64,000 nucleotides of DNA, taken from Pseudoalteromonas sp. T1lg48 (GTDB taxonomy: Bacteria; Pseudomonadota; Gammaproteobacteria; Enterobacterales; Alteromonadaceae). This document shows, piece after piece, positions 38,331 to 50,502 of this stretch; position 1 is the first letter of the stretch, and each line of letters starts with the position of its first letter. Location of the stretch: positions 1 to 64,000 of the forward strand of contig NZ_PQCC01000018.1 in the NCBI RefSeq assembly GCF_002964785.1, in the 5' to 3' direction. A program made the position numbers and the translations under genes. A model generated the notes under the pieces. It was not told where the DNA came from, made no database searches, and saw nothing but the letters and a program-made list of their open reading frames with translations.

Positions 38331-39548
38331 ATGTCAGAAATTTTAAAAAGTCAGAAGTTACACGGTGTTTGCTACGATATTCGTGGGCCCGTGTTGGCTG
38401 CCGCCAAGGCCATGGAAGATGAAGGGCAAAAGGTACTTAAGCTTAACATCGGCAATCCGGCGGCCTTTGGCTTTGATATGCCAGAAGACATGCTTAAAGA
38501 CATTATTCGTAACCTCAGCTCGGCTCAGGGCTATTGCGATTCCAAGGGGTTATATTCGGCGCGGGTGGCCGTCTATCAACATTATCAACAGCGTGGTTTG
38601 CATAACCTCAGTATCGACAATATTTTTATCGGCAATGGGGTGAGTGAGCTTATCCAAATGGTAACCCAGGCCCTGGTGAACAATGACGATGAAATTCTTA
38701 TCCCGGCGCCGGATTACCCCTTATGGAGTGCCTGTGTGACCCTGGCCGGCGGTAAGGCGGTGCATTATCGTTGTGATGAGCAGCAGGACTGGTTTCCCGA
38801 CATCGACGATATTCGCAGCAAAATCACCTCAAGAACCAAGGCCTTAGTGCTTATTAATCCAAACAACCCCACGGGGGCGGTGTACAGTAACGACCTGCTG
38901 CTGGAGTTGATCGCTCTGGCTCGTGAACATAACTTGCTGTTATTGAGTGACGAGATTTACGAAAAAATTCTCTATGATGGCACCACCCACAGCTCTATCG
39001 CCTCCTTGTGTGACGATGTGCCGGTGATCACCTTTAATGGCTTGGCGAAAACCTATCGCGCCGCCGGTCTGCGTATCGGCTGGATGGTGCTAAGTGGTCC
39101 GACTAAGCGTATGAGCGACTTGATCCAGGGGTTAGACATGTTGGCCTCCATGCGCTTATGTGCCAATGTACCGGCTCAATACGCGGTGCAGCAGGCTCTT
39201 GGTGGAGTGCAATCCATCGATGCCCTGATTGAGCCCGGTGGACGTTTATACGAGCAGCGCAATATTGCCTGGCAGGGCCTGAATGATATCGAAGGGGTGA
39301 GCTGTGTGAAGCCCAAAGGAGCCCTGTATGGTTTTGCCAAGGTCGATACCAAGCGCTTTAACATCAGCAACGATGAAACCATGGTGTTGGATCTGCTGAC
39401 ACAGGAAAAAATTCTGCTGGTTCATGGCCGTGGCTTTAACTGGCCGGAGCCAGACCACTTCCGTATCGTTTTCTTGCCCCATAAGGATGAGCTGGCCCCG
39501 GCGATGCAGCGTTTAGGTCGCTTCTTTGAGCGTTATAAACAAGATTAG
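38331..39548 (+). CDS. alaA: Alanine transaminase AlaA
   Basis: A 405-residue class I/II PLP aminotransferase that makes alanine from pyruvate and glutamate. The N-terminal LKSQKLHGVCYDIRGPVLAAA is that of AlaA/YfbQ; NPNNPTGAVY and the PLP-lysine segment FNGLAKTYRAAGLRIGW are intact. The ATG at 38331 follows GGGGGAAAGC and gives the same length as E. coli AlaA; a TTG at 38316 lies in that binding site and is rejected. A strong terminator follows. Confidence 0.94.
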   Translation: MSEILKSQKLHGVCYDIRGPVLAAAKAMEDEGQKVLKLNIGNPAAFGFDMPEDMLKDIIRNLSSAQGYCDSKGLYSARVAVYQHYQQRGLHNLSIDNIFIGNGVSELIQMVTQALVNNDDEILIPAPDYPLWSACVTLAGGKAVHYRCDEQQDWFPDIDDIRSKITSRTKALVLINPNNPTGAVYSNDLLLELIALAREHNLLLLSDEIYEKILYDGTTHSSIASLCDDVPVITFNGLAKTYRAAGLRIGWMVLSGPTKRMSDLIQGLDMLASMRLCANVPAQYAVQQALGGVQSIDALIEPGGRLYEQRNIAWQGLNDIEGVSCVKPKGALYGFAKVDTKRFNISNDETMVLDLLTQEKILLVHGRGFNWPEPDHFRIVFLPHKDELAPAMQRLGRFFERYKQD

Positions 39549-39601
39549 GCACAAGCCTTGGGCCTTAGCCATATACTGAGGCTAAGCGCCTGGCCAAATA
39601 A

Positions 39602-39629
39602 AAAAAGCAGCGCGCTGGCGCTGCTTTTT
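39602..39629. terminator. Bidirectional terminator between alaA and the vanY-like gene
   Basis: AAAAAGCAGCGC and GCGCTGCTTTTT pair around a few bases, with A and T runs on the two sides. Confidence 0.92.
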
Positions 39630-39645
39630 GGTTTTTATGGAGTCT

Positions 39646-41800
<2,155 letters not shown>

Positions 41801-41815
41801 AATCTGTATGTAGCT

Positions 41816-42328
41816 TTAGTTGCCGATAAATAATAAAGGTTCATTGGCCGCAACCTGGTGCTGGCAGTAATACGTCAGGGTCGACGGCGCAAGATTGGTG
41901 ATCATGATAGCGGCCAAGGGCGCAGATTTAAACTGCCGCAGGTCGAAATAGGCAATTTCTTCGCCGCGCGTTAAGGTGGCGCCGTCTAAGTATTTTAATT
42001 TTGCCTTGTTACAAATACCGGGCTCATCAAGGTGTAAATAGAGCAGAATATTGAGCCCGTGCTTACTACGAAAATGCCACTGTTTTGCTCCTTCGCTGAC
42101 TTTCACCAGGGTGCCGTCACAGGGGGCCAGCAGTTTATGGCCGCGCATCTGGATACAGACACCGGGACCTAATAAACCCATCGCTATAAGGGCATCGGGC
42201 GCCTCGGACAAGGGTAAAACGGCACCGCTTAGAGGCGCATAAAGGATTAAACTTTTCGATAGCGGGCCCGCGGAAAACAAGTCCTGCGACAGGTTGCGCT
42301 CGGGTATCAGTTGCGCGGTGTGATTCAT
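41816..42328 (-). CDS. EIIA-Glc-like protein lacking both phosphorylation histidines
   Basis: A 170-residue protein with a PTS EIIA type 1 fold (about 27-165). LYAPLSGAVLPLSEAPD and HKLLAPCDGTLVKVSEG match E. coli Crr closely. In an ungapped reading against Crr, His75 falls on Lys (GAKQ) and the phospho-accepting His90 on Tyr (LLYLH). It can therefore hardly carry phosphate through the usual route and may act as a regulatory or carrier-like domain. It overlaps the ACT gene upstream by ATGA and is followed by the ArsC-like gene. Confidence 0.75.
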   Translation of the reverse strand: MNHTAQLIPERNLSQDLFSAGPLSKSLILYAPLSGAVLPLSEAPDALIAMGLLGPGVCIQMRGHKLLAPCDGTLVKVSEGAKQWHFRSKHGLNILLYLHLDEPGICNKAKLKYLDGATLTRGEEIAYFDLRQFKSAPLAAIMITNLAPSTLTYYCQHQVAANEPLLFIGN

Positions 42329-42708
42329 GAACGTACGTTATAACCTTCTTTTTTTAATGAATTCATGGCGTTTGTAACTTGCATACGTTTGACCAAAATA
42401 TAATCGGTATCAAAGGTGGAGATGGCGAAGATGGAGATGTTGGCTCGGGCTAATACCCCGGAGATATTAGATAAAATGCCGGTAAGGGAGAAGCCCAGCG
42501 GCCCCAACACCTCAAATGCCACCCAGCCGGGTTCCTGCGCCAGACTATCAAGCTCAATATCACTGTTACAAACGATGGACAGCTCCTCGGAGGTTTTACC
42601 GACAAAGTAAACTTCGCTTTGAAAAATAATACTCGGGATAGCAGCCGTGCTGTCGAAGCTGTGAATGGTGAATTCATGTGGGAGTAATTGGAGCGTTTGT
42701 TTGGCCAT
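42325..42708 (-). CDS. ACT domain-containing protein (CASTOR-like)
   Basis: A 127-residue protein with two ACT-like halves. The second (about 65-127, FEVLGPLGFSLTGILSNISGVLARANISIFAIS, written here only in part by key residues G, L, S and T) is typical of amino-acid-sensing ACT domains of the CASTOR/aspartokinase-tail kind. It is first in the operon with the EIIA-like, ArsC-like, dapE and vanY-like genes, so sensing an amino acid such as lysine or a precursor is conceivable. AAGGGG precedes the ATG. The repeat at 42725 begins 17 bases upstream. Confidence 0.8.
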   Translation of the reverse strand: MAKQTLQLLPHEFTIHSFDSTAAIPSIIFQSEVYFVGKTSEELSIVCNSDIELDSLAQEPGWVAFEVLGPLGFSLTGILSNISGVLARANISIFAISTFDTDYILVKRMQVTNAMNSLKKEGYNVRS

Positions 42709-42724
42709 ACAGATCCCCTTGGGT

Positions 42725-42890
42725 TAATACCAATTCTGTTAAGTATGTGATCAGATATAGCGCTGGATAAATTAGGTGCTAACAAGGCGGATTTTTTCTT
42801 ATGTAGTTATTCTACATAGAAAAACCCCAACACCGTTAGTATGATATTTAGCCCGCTAGAATGATTAGCTATTTAAGTGAATTGGTATAA
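42725..42890. repeat. MITE-like intergenic repeat, copy 2
   Basis: About 166 bases, same element and orientation on the + strand as 8206-8369. Ends are ATACCAATTCTGTTAA and TTAAGTGAATTGGTAT. The inner hairpin TTTTTCTTATGTAG / CTACATAGAAAAA is nearly perfect. It sits just before the ACT gene on the minus strand, with its left end 17 bases from that start codon. No coding capacity. Confidence 0.87.
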
Positions 42891-43065
42891 GTACAAGTTA
42901 TACCTAAAAAGCGCAATTTATGCCACCGCAAGTTGCTCACAATAGCTGTGGATAAGTTTGGGGGTAGGGTGGTCGATACTATTTATCTTTATGAAATATA
43001 TAGAAAAATATTGTTTGCCTGTTTATTGATCAACAGTGGTTTGGTTATTGCTAATAACGAAATAA

Positions 43066-43103
43066 AAAGGGCCCGCCAATATCCTAATAAATGGCGAGCC
43101 CTG
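43066..43103 (-). terminator. Terminator of ackA-pta
   Basis: On the minus strand GGGCTCGCCA pairs with TGGCGGGCCC and is followed by TTTTT. Confidence 0.85.
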
Positions 43104-43132
43104 CTATTTATTACATCTTATCCGGTCTAAAA

Positions 43133-45283
43133 CTAAGCCTGTGTTTGATCCGCCTGAATGGCGGTCAGGGCGATGGTATAGACGATGTCATCCACTAAGG
43201 CGCCGCGGCTAAGGTCGTTGACCGGTTTGCGCATCCCCTGCAGCATTGGGCCTATGCTGACCAGTTCGGCGCTACGCTGTACCGCCTTGTAGGTGGTGTT
43301 GCCGGTATTCAAATCTGGGAAGATAAACACCGTGGCTTGACCAGCTACCGGGCTGTTTGGGGCCTTTTTACGGGCCACATTTTCCATGATAGCAGCATCG
43401 TATTGCAGCGGTCCGTCGATGATTAAGTCGGGACGCTTTTGTTTCGCCAGTTCGGTGGCTTCGCGCACCTTTTCAACGTCGGCGCCGGCTCCCGAGCTAC
43501 CGGTACTGTAGCTGATCATCGCCACGCGCGGCTCAATGCCAAAGGCGCTGGCGGAGTCGGCGGATTGAATGGCAATGTCCGCCAACTGGGCGGCGGTCGG
43601 ATCCGGGTTAATAGCGCAGTCGCCGTATACCAGCACCTGATCCGGCAGCAGCATAAAGAACACCGACGAGACCAGGGAGGAACCCGGTGCGGTTTTGATC
43701 AGTTGCAGCGACGGGCGTATGGTATTGGCGGTGGTGTTCACGGCGCCGGAGACCAGGCCATCGACTTTCCCCTGAGCCAACATCATGGTGCCGAGCACCA
43801 CATTGTCTTGCAGCATTTCTTCGGCCACTACCTCGGTTAAACCCTTGTTCTTACGCAGCTCCACCATGGGCGCCACATAGTCACCACGGATCTGCTCTGG
43901 GTCAACGAGTTGCATGCGCTCGTTGAGTTCGACACCTTGTTGTTCGGCGATGCGGGTGATTTCCACAGGATCGCCCAGTAATACCGTATTGGCAATGCCA
44001 CGCTCGCCACAAATCGCCGCCGCTTTTATGGTGCGTGGCTCTTCGCCCTCGGGCAGCACAATGGTTTTATGGGCGTGGCGGGCTTTATTCGTTAACAGAT
44101 AGCGGAATGCCGGTGGCGACAACTTACGGGTTTTTTGTGACTGCTGTGCCAGGCTATCTAGCCAGTCGGAGTCGATAAAGGTGGCCTGGTGCGATTTAAC
44201 CTTGTCGACGCGCTGCTCATCATCGCAAGGCACTTCTAAGTTGAAGTTGTGCAATAGTAAGGAGGTGCGCCAGGTATCGTGCTCGGTGGCAAGGATAGGC
44301 AATCCGGTTTGCTCCATGGCTTGATGACACAATTCCATAATGCGCGGCTCTGGCTCGATCCCTCCGGTGAGTAAGATAGCGCCTATCTTGGTGCCATTCA
44401 TGGCCGATAAACAGCCGGCGACCAGGACATCGGAACGATCACCCGGGGTGACCAGCAGTACACCGGGAGAGATATGGTTTAACAGGTTAGAAACCGTGCG
44501 CGCACAGAAGGTTACCCGGCGCAGACGGCGGTGTAGCAGGTCTCCCTGGTGAATAACGCGGGCATCTAAATAATTGGCCAGGTCGATGGCACGCGGGGCC
44601 ACCAGTTCAAAGTCCCAGGGAATGGTTCCCAGGAGCTGGAACGGATGCTTGCGAAACAGTGGCATCGACGCCAAGCGGTTAATTTCGTTATCCAGTAAAT
44701 CCGGGTTAAACTGTTCGACCAAATCGGCACGGGCGCGGCCCTGCTCATCCAGTGGCGCATTGACCTTGTTGAAAATACAGCCCAACACCCGTGGGTGGGC
44801 GATGCCACCATAGTTGCCGGCGGCGATTTCTAACTTGTCTTCGAGCTCTTCAACCGTGTCGTTGCTCGGGGTCACCACAAAGACGATATCGGCGCCCAGG
44901 GTTTGCGCGATTTCACGGTTAACGCGCCCGGCATAGGGTTGGTTACGGGTCGGTACCATGCCCTCGATAATGGCGATTTCATCGTCGTTAATGCCGCTTT
45001 CAAAACGCTCAACGATTTCTTCGAGCAAGGTATTGCCCTTACCATCACCGATCATCTTTTCCGCATAGGCCAGTGAAATCGGCTCCGGCGGGTTAATGCT
45101 TGAACCAATTTTTACTATGGCGGTGGACTTTTCCGGGCCACATTCACCGCGACGTGGTTGGGCTATGGGTTTGAAAAAGTTGACCTTCAGTGCTTTTTGT
45201 TCCAACGCCCGTACCAAACCTACCGACACCGAAGTCAGGCCAACGCCGGTGGAAACGGGGATCAGCATAATACGTCTAGACAT
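43133..45283 (-). CDS. pta: Phosphate acetyltransferase
   Basis: A 716-residue long-form Pta that interconverts acetyl-CoA and acetyl phosphate. N-terminal P-loop-like domain (1-210, [20 protein letters not shown]), DRTGG domain (about 215-330) and the catalytic PTA_PTB domain (about 385-710, with [10 protein letters not shown] and PLQYDAA). The ATG at 45283 has AAGGAG at proper distance, while the frame extends upstream into ackA. It follows ackA after two bases. Confidence 0.97.
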   Translation of the reverse strand: MSRRIMLIPVSTGVGLTSVSVGLVRALEQKALKVNFFKPIAQPRRGECGPEKSTAIVKIGSSINPPEPISLAYAEKMIGDGKGNTLLEEIVERFESGINDDEIAIIEGMVPTRNQPYAGRVNREIAQTLGADIVFVVTPSNDTVEELEDKLEIAAGNYGGIAHPRVLGCIFNKVNAPLDEQGRARADLVEQFNPDLLDNEINRLASMPLFRKHPFQLLGTIPWDFELVAPRAIDLANYLDARVIHQGDLLHRRLRRVTFCARTVSNLLNHISPGVLLVTPGDRSDVLVAGCLSAMNGTKIGAILLTGGIEPEPRIMELCHQAMEQTGLPILATEHDTWRTSLLLHNFNLEVPCDDEQRVDKVKSHQATFIDSDWLDSLAQQSQKTRKLSPPAFRYLLTNKARHAHKTIVLPEGEEPRTIKAAAICGERGIANTVLLGDPVEITRIAEQQGVELNERMQLVDPEQIRGDYVAPMVELRKNKGLTEVVAEEMLQDNVVLGTMMLAQGKVDGLVSGAVNTTANTIRPSLQLIKTAPGSSLVSSVFFMLLPDQVLVYGDCAINPDPTAAQLADIAIQSADSASAFGIEPRVAMISYSTGSSGAGADVEKVREATELAKQKRPDLIIDGPLQYDAAIMENVARKKAPNSPVAGQATVFIFPDLNTGNTTYKAVQRSAELVSIGPMLQGMRKPVNDLSRGALVDDIVYTIALTAIQADQTQA

Positions 45284-45285
45284 GA

Positions 45286-46485
45286 TTAAGCTCCTTGTGC
45301 CAGACGAGCCGCATCCTGGCAGATCATCCACTCTTCATTGGTAGGGACCACCAAGGCGGTAATTGGGCTGTTGTCACTGGTAATAACGCCACTTTTGCCA
45401 AAACGAGCCGCTAGGTTACGCTTTTCATCGAGTTGCCAGCCAAGGAAGCGAAGGTGCTCAAGCACCTTGGCGCGAATAATGTCTGAGTTCTCACCTATGC
45501 CGCCGGTAAAGACCAGAGCATCCAAACCGTTTAACGGCACCAGGTAGGCGGCAATTTGTTTGGCCAGGCGGTAGCAAAAGATATCCAGCGCTAAAGTGGC
45601 CTGCTCGTGTCCCTTTAGATAGGCCTCTTCTATGGTGCGACAGTCATTAGACAATTCGCTAATGCCGAGTAAACCACTTTGCTGGTTGAGCATGGTATTG
45701 ACCTCGGTCACCGAATAGCCAAGCTGACTGGTGAGGTAATCGAATAAGCCCGGGTCGATGTCGCCACTGCGGGTGCCCATGACCACGCCTTCAAGTGGGG
45801 TCAGTCCCATGCTGGTATCGACACTGGCACCATTTTTAATGGCGCAGACCGAGCAGCCATTGCCCAGATGTGCGGTGATCAAGCGGTGATTATCTGCTGC
45901 CAACCCCAGAGCCTCGACGGCCTGAGTGGATACATAATGATGACTGGTGCCATGGAAGCCATAACGGCGTACACCATGGTCTCTGTAAAGCGAATAAGGC
46001 AAGGCATATAAAAACGCGTGCTTTGGCATGCTCTGATGGAACGCGGTGTCGAATACGGCAACCTGGACCAGCTCAGGAAACGCCGTTTGCGCTGCCTTAA
46101 TACCGGTTAAGTTAGCAGGGTTATGTAATGGCGCTAATTGCGCGGTCTGGGTAATGGCGTCAAGCACGTCCGGGGTGATCACCTGAGAGCCGGTAAACTG
46201 CTCACCACCATGAACCACACGATGGCCTACGGCAATCAAATCCTTGGCCAGATCATACTGGTGGATCAGGGCAACAAGGGCATCGATGGCGATTTTGTGA
46301 TCGGCTCCGCTGGCTAATGCGTTTTGCTCTTTGTTGCCGGCGAATTTATACTTTAAGGTAGCGTCGTCGTTATGGAGGCGTTCGGCTAAACCGCTTAACA
46401 GTTCATCGCCGCTGCTGGCGTCGATAACCGCAAATTTTAGGCTCGAGCTGCCGCAATTTAAAACTAGGACGTGTTGTACAGACAT
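45286..46485 (-). CDS. ackA: Acetate kinase
   Basis: A 399-residue enzyme that makes ATP from acetyl phosphate in fermentation and recovers acetate in the reverse direction. [15 protein letters not shown] at the N-terminus, the catalytic RYGFHGTSH near 180 and FTGGIGENS near 328 are intact. It is the first gene of ackA-pta; its promoter faces that of yfbV and contains a 21-base palindrome. Confidence 0.97.
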   Translation of the reverse strand: MSVQHVLVLNCGSSSLKFAVIDASSGDELLSGLAERLHNDDATLKYKFAGNKEQNALASGADHKIAIDALVALIHQYDLAKDLIAVGHRVVHGGEQFTGSQVITPDVLDAITQTAQLAPLHNPANLTGIKAAQTAFPELVQVAVFDTAFHQSMPKHAFLYALPYSLYRDHGVRRYGFHGTSHHYVSTQAVEALGLAADNHRLITAHLGNGCSVCAIKNGASVDTSMGLTPLEGVVMGTRSGDIDPGLFDYLTSQLGYSVTEVNTMLNQQSGLLGISELSNDCRTIEEAYLKGHEQATLALDIFCYRLAKQIAAYLVPLNGLDALVFTGGIGENSDIIRAKVLEHLRFLGWQLDEKRNLAARFGKSGVITSDNSPITALVVPTNEEWMICQDAARLAQGA

Positions 46486-46552
46486 TTGGTAGACCCGTGG
46501 TTGAATATCAGAAATTAAACCCCACGTTTACCTATAGTAATAGCTTTTAACC

Positions 46553-46573
46553 TGGTCATAATAGTTATGACCA
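46553..46573. promoter_or_regulatory. 21-bp palindrome in the ackA/yfbV promoter region
   Basis: TGGTCATAA-TAG-TTATGACCA, perfect nine-base arms around three bases, about 68 bases before ackA and 89 before yfbV. The TGGTC...GACCA ends recall operators of GntR-family regulators, but the arms are longer than a FadR or PdhR site. The regulator is unknown. Confidence 0.6.
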
Positions 46574-46661
46574 AGGGCTACATGTAGACCAAGGTATTAT
46601 TGCAGTGGGACCGGCTATTTTACCTTATATTGCCACTAAACGTTAGCTGTAAGGGGCGTAA

Positions 46662-47108
46662 ATGCAAAACAGTATGATGGCACAAATTCAACAAGGGCAT
46701 AGCTACGCCAAACTCTGGCCGCTGCGCCGAGAGCTGGCTCCCATGTTTGTGGAAAACCGTATTATCAGTGCCACCTTATTCGCAATTAAGGTAATGCCGC
46801 TGCTGGCGCTCACCAGCTTGGTGGTGCAATTGCAATTATTGGGGCAACATTACTTGGGTCCGGCGCTGGCGTGCGCCTTATTGATTTTATCCTTGCCGGT
46901 ACAGGGGCTGTTATGGCTCGCCAAACGGGCGTCGTCACCGCTGCCACCGGCTCATGCCCATTGGTACAAGGAGATCTACACGAAAATGGTGGCCCAGGGT
47001 TATCAAGGCGCCCCGGCTAAGGCCAAGCCTCGTTATCGAGAACTGGCCCTACTGCTAAAGGACGTGTTTGATAAAATGGACAAGACTTTTCGTCAGGAAC
47101 TCTTCTGA
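46662..47108 (+). CDS. yfbV: YfbV (DUF412) membrane protein
   Basis: A 148-residue protein with two hydrophobic segments (about 40-60 and 65-85), starting with the family's QQGHSYAKLWPLRREL. In E. coli YfbV limits long-range contacts of the Ter macrodomain with the rest of the chromosome and lies beside ackA, as here. Its last 16 bases overlap the end of the converging rlmA gene. Confidence 0.92.
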   Translation: MQNSMMAQIQQGHSYAKLWPLRRELAPMFVENRIISATLFAIKVMPLLALTSLVVQLQLLGQHYLGPALACALLILSLPVQGLLWLAKRASSPLPPAHAHWYKEIYTKMVAQGYQGAPAKAKPRYRELALLLKDVFDKMDKTFRQELF

Positions 47109-47902
47109 AACTCGCTGAGGTAAAACTCGGCCTGCACCTTAAATTCGGGCTGTGCTGCAAGCGCAGCCAATTGCTCTACACTAAATTTCCAGGCAAAGGG
47201 CGTCATTAAGGCCAGATCTCTCGCCTGCTCGCCAGTAAGAGTCAGAGTATGGCTAAGCAGTTGTTCGGCGCTGCGAGTAAAGCCGGTGGGTGTTTCAAGT
47301 GGCTGATGCTCACGCACCTCACGATAGATTATCTCTTTAAGCTCGGCTAAATGTCGCGGACCGGGGGAGGCCACCACCAGGTGTCCCTGTGGCGCCAACA
47401 AACGAGCGCTTTCTTGAGCAAAGATGGGCGCAAACACGCTGGTCACAACCGACGCCGAGCCCGCCTTCAAAGGGATCTGTTTACTCGATGCCACCGCAAA
47501 TTCGCAGGTGTCATAGCGTTTGGCGGCGTAGCGTACCGCTGGCTTGGCGATATCTATGCCGTAGACCTGACCCTTATGCTGTAACTGGTTTGCCAGTTCG
47601 CTGGTGTAATAGCCCTCACCACAGCCCATGTCGATGGCCGCCGTGTTCGCCTGATGCAAGGCGCTAACGCGTTCGGCGAGCGCCTGGCGTAAAAACTGAT
47701 AATGGCCCGCTGATAAAAAGCGGCGTCGGGCCTGCACCATATCTTGATTGTCACCGGGCTGTTTTGATTTTTTGTATTGCACCGGCAATAAATTGATATA
47801 GCCCTCTTTGGCATAATCGAACTGGTGTCCTTGTTCACAGCTTAGGCTGTTGCCCTGACGGGCTAAAGGTTGTTGGCATAAGGGGCAGCAATAAGCACTC
47901 AT
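47093..47902 (-). CDS. rlmA: 23S rRNA (guanine-N1) methyltransferase RlmA
   Basis: A 269-residue SAM-dependent enzyme that methylates G745 of 23S rRNA. The N-terminal zinc finger CPLCQQPL...CEQGHQFD (6-27), then AKEGYINLLP, is diagnostic; the SAM site AIDMGCGEGYYT is at about 90. The ATG overlaps the stop of the permease gene (ATGA). It converges on yfbV with a 16-base overlap. Confidence 0.94.
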   Translation of the reverse strand: MSAYCCPLCQQPLARQGNSLSCEQGHQFDYAKEGYINLLPVQYKKSKQPGDNQDMVQARRRFLSAGHYQFLRQALAERVSALHQANTAAIDMGCGEGYYTSELANQLQHKGQVYGIDIAKPAVRYAAKRYDTCEFAVASSKQIPLKAGSASVVTSVFAPIFAQESARLLAPQGHLVVASPGPRHLAELKEIIYREVREHQPLETPTGFTRSAEQLLSHTLTLTGEQARDLALMTPFAWKFSVEQLAALAAQPEFKVQAEFYLSEFQKSS

Positions 47903-48528
47903 GGTGCAAGGTATTCCTTATCATAAAAGGTGCGCACCCAATGGGGGCGATAGATCACCAGCAGGGTCATGGCCATCCCGGTGAGCATGGCTTCCGGGAA
48001 CCAGATAAGCGCACTTAGAATCACGTAGTTGTCCATCAGCATAGGCCATTCATAGGTGCCAATGGCCCAGTAGTACAGGGCACCGACAAAGATCTTCAGG
48101 CAATTGGCCAGCGCAGCACAAAGAAAACTACAAACGAATAGATAGATAAATAAATGGCGTGGCAGCAGGTTATAAACCAACACAAAGGCGCCATAGCTAA
48201 AGTAAATAGGGATAAGCGCCGTGGTGATAGCAAACACCGCCGCGTTTTCCCAGGCAATGGTCGAAAAGCTCGTAAGCAAAGCAGTGGCCAGCACTGCGGC
48301 CAAAGTAGCTAAACGCCAACCGAGGATCAAAGTCACCGCGGTAATACCGAGAATATGTATATCCAGCCCCGGGGCGATGCCTGCCTTAATTCGCCACAAC
48401 AGCGCTAACACCAGGGCGCAGGCAAAGAGCCCGGTTTGTCTTGCCGGGCGCTGCCATAGACCAAGCACGCTGGGTTTATCCAGGGTCAACATCAGGATAA
48501 TCGCCAGGGCCAAGGTGCTTACCAACAT
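47899..48528 (-). CDS. ECF/CbiM-like membrane permease (COG3235 type)
   Basis: A 209-residue membrane protein with six or so hydrophobic segments. PGLDIHILGITAVTLILGW and IWFPEAMLTGMAMTLLV resemble the COG3235 group, related to the CbiM substrate-binding component of energy-coupling-factor transporters. No ATPase or T component is adjacent, so transport function and substrate are open. The ATG at 48528 is preferred over a TTG six bases earlier because of the spacing from GAGGG. Confidence 0.8.
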   Translation of the reverse strand: MLVSTLALAIILMLTLDKPSVLGLWQRPARQTGLFACALVLALLWRIKAGIAPGLDIHILGITAVTLILGWRLATLAAVLATALLTSFSTIAWENAAVFAITTALIPIYFSYGAFVLVYNLLPRHLFIYLFVCSFLCAALANCLKIFVGALYYWAIGTYEWPMLMDNYVILSALIWFPEAMLTGMAMTLLVIYRPHWVRTFYDKEYLAP

Positions 48529-48534
48529 AACCAA

Positions 48535-49344
48535 TTAGCCCTCGAAGGTGCTCCACACCGGCGCATGATCCGAGGGTTTTTCAATACCCCGTAGTTCATA
48601 GTCGATACCGCTGTCGGTTAATGATTTGGCCAAGGCGGGGGTGGCTAGAATAACGTCGATACGCAGACCGCGGTTGTCGTCGAAGCCCTTGGAGCGGTAG
48701 TCGAACCAGGAATATTGGTCGTCAACGTCCGGGTGTAACTGTCTAAAGGTGTCCACCAGGCCCCAACTCGTAAGGGTGGCCAACCACTGTCTTTCTTCTG
48801 GCTGGAACGAACATTTACCAGTTTTTAGCCAGCGCTTCTTGTTGGCTTCGCCGATGCCGATATCCAAATCGATAGGGGAGATATTGATATCGCCCATTAC
48901 CACTAGTTTGCTGTCGGCGCTGTATTGGCTGCTTAGCTCGGCCATCAGGTCGCTGTAGAATTGACGTTTATATGGGAACTTGGTCTCATGATTGATGTTA
49001 TCGCCTTGTGGAAAGTAGCCATTGAGCACGGTGACATCTTCCCCTTGGGCATTTTCCACGGTCACCGCAATCATGCGTTTTTGGTGCTCGTCGGTGTCGG
49101 TGGAAAAGCCTTTTTTCACCATTTTGGCCGGCTTTTTGGTCAGCATGGCCACCCCATAGTGGGCTTTTTGGCCATGGAAATAAACGTGATAGCCCATGGC
49201 CTCGACATCGGCGACGGGAAACATTTCATCATGCACCTTAATTTCTTGTAAGCCGATCACATCCGGTTGATGTTTGTCGATAAGTGCTTGAAGTTGATGA
49301 AGGCGAGCACGTAAGCCATTAATGTTGAAGGAAATTATTTTCAT
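48535..49344 (-). CDS. xthA: Exodeoxyribonuclease III
   Basis: A 269-residue AP endonuclease and 3'-5' exonuclease for base-excision repair. [14 protein letters not shown], the metal-binding [12 protein letters not shown] (Glu34), [13 protein letters not shown] and the final KPSDHAPVW are intact. Start at 49344 gives the E. coli length; the open frame extends 16 codons further upstream without family resemblance. The permease gene follows after six bases. Confidence 0.96.
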   Translation of the reverse strand: MKIISFNINGLRARLHQLQALIDKHQPDVIGLQEIKVHDEMFPVADVEAMGYHVYFHGQKAHYGVAMLTKKPAKMVKKGFSTDTDEHQKRMIAVTVENAQGEDVTVLNGYFPQGDNINHETKFPYKRQFYSDLMAELSSQYSADSKLVVMGDINISPIDLDIGIGEANKKRWLKTGKCSFQPEERQWLATLTSWGLVDTFRQLHPDVDDQYSWFDYRSKGFDDNRGLRIDVILATPALAKSLTDSGIDYELRGIEKPSDHAPVWSTFEG

Positions 49345-49457
49345 TGGTGATAAATGATGAAAGTTATTATTAATAGCGCGCCAGTGTAGCATTTTGTGCC
49401 CTTGGAAGGAATCGCGACAACACGGCAGGGGCGCTTTTCGCCGCCTTGCACCTTGTG

Positions 49458-50465
49458 TTAGTCCTGATGGCTAAATATATTTGCCTTGGCTTTGTCGGCA
49501 ATATAACCAATGGCTTTTTGTGCACGTACACTGTTGCCGGCACCATCGAGGCGCGGTGAAAAGGCGGCAATGGCGAATTTACCCGGCATAATCGCGATAA
49601 TGCCGCCGCCAACGCCACTTTTCGCCGGCAGACCAACGGTGTAGGCCCATTGACCACTGGTTTCGTATAAGCCGGCGGTGGTCATGACCGCTAAGACCCG
49701 TTCAACATTATCGGCACTCATCAATCGCTCGCCACTGATGGGGTGGGTGCCGCCATTGGCCAGTACAGAAGCCATCATCGCCAGCTCTTTGGTGGTGACT
49801 CCCACGGAGCACTGGCGGGTATAGATATCCAGGTTGATATCCACATCACCGTAAAAACGACCGTAAGATTTAAGCAGCTCGGCAATGGCCAGATTATGAC
49901 CGTTACTGTTGGACTCGGAGCTATAGACCTCCTCAAGGACCCCGAGTTTAGTTGTGGCAAATTGCTCATACCAAGCACTGATTGCCTGCCACTTTTGTTC
50001 GGCCTTATCGCCGCCTATCAGGCTGACAGTGGCCATGGCTCCGGCGTTTACCAAGGGATTGACAGCTCTGGCCTCATTCAACTCAATGGCCGCCACCGAA
50101 TTAAAGGGCAAGCCGGTGGCGTTAACACCGATTTTATCTCGGATAGCCTCGGCACCTTTTTGTTCCATGGCCAGAGCCAGGGTGAATACCTTGGAAATGG
50201 ACTGAATTGAAAAGCGAGTATTGATATCGCCACGGGTAAAAACCTCGCCGTTGACGGTGACCACGGCAATAGCAAAGCGCTCGCTGTCGACCTTGGCCAG
50301 GGCGGGAATATAATCCGCATTGGCGCCACTTTTATCGTCTTTATACAAGGCGTGGGCCTGGGCTAATACCTGCTCAACCTTGGCGGCGTCGTAGGGCCGG
50401 GCATCGAGTTGTGTAGAGGACCCGAAGGCCAACACCAATAACAGCGAATAAAGTATTTTTTTCAT
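49458..50465 (-). CDS. glsA: Glutaminase with signal peptide
   Basis: A 335-residue serine-dependent glutaminase that hydrolyses glutamine to glutamate and ammonia. The SxxK motif SISK (Ser89, Lys92), the conserved NPLVNAGAM near 137 and KSGVGGGI near 290 are present. Unlike the usual ~305-residue cytoplasmic GlsA, it begins with a signal peptide (1-22, [20 protein letters not shown], then DA), so it should act in the periplasm. It is the last gene after a DUF481 and a DcaP-like gene, 37 bases behind the latter. Confidence 0.92.
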   Translation of the reverse strand: MKKILYSLLLVLAFGSSTQLDARPYDAAKVEQVLAQAHALYKDDKSGANADYIPALAKVDSERFAIAVVTVNGEVFTRGDINTRFSIQSISKVFTLALAMEQKGAEAIRDKIGVNATGLPFNSVAAIELNEARAVNPLVNAGAMATVSLIGGDKAEQKWQAISAWYEQFATTKLGVLEEVYSSESNSNGHNLAIAELLKSYGRFYGDVDINLDIYTRQCSVGVTTKELAMMASVLANGGTHPISGERLMSADNVERVLAVMTTAGLYETSGQWAYTVGLPAKSGVGGGIIAIMPGKFAIAAFSPRLDGAGNSVRAQKAIGYIADKAKANIFSHQD

Positions 50466-50502
50466 TTGTGTGAGTCCTTATCACTAAAGGGGGAAAGTGG
50501 CT

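Noticed and set aside
42933..43130. Small plus-strand frame after the second repeat
   Set aside because: It runs into the ackA-pta terminator and lacks a binding site and recognisable content.
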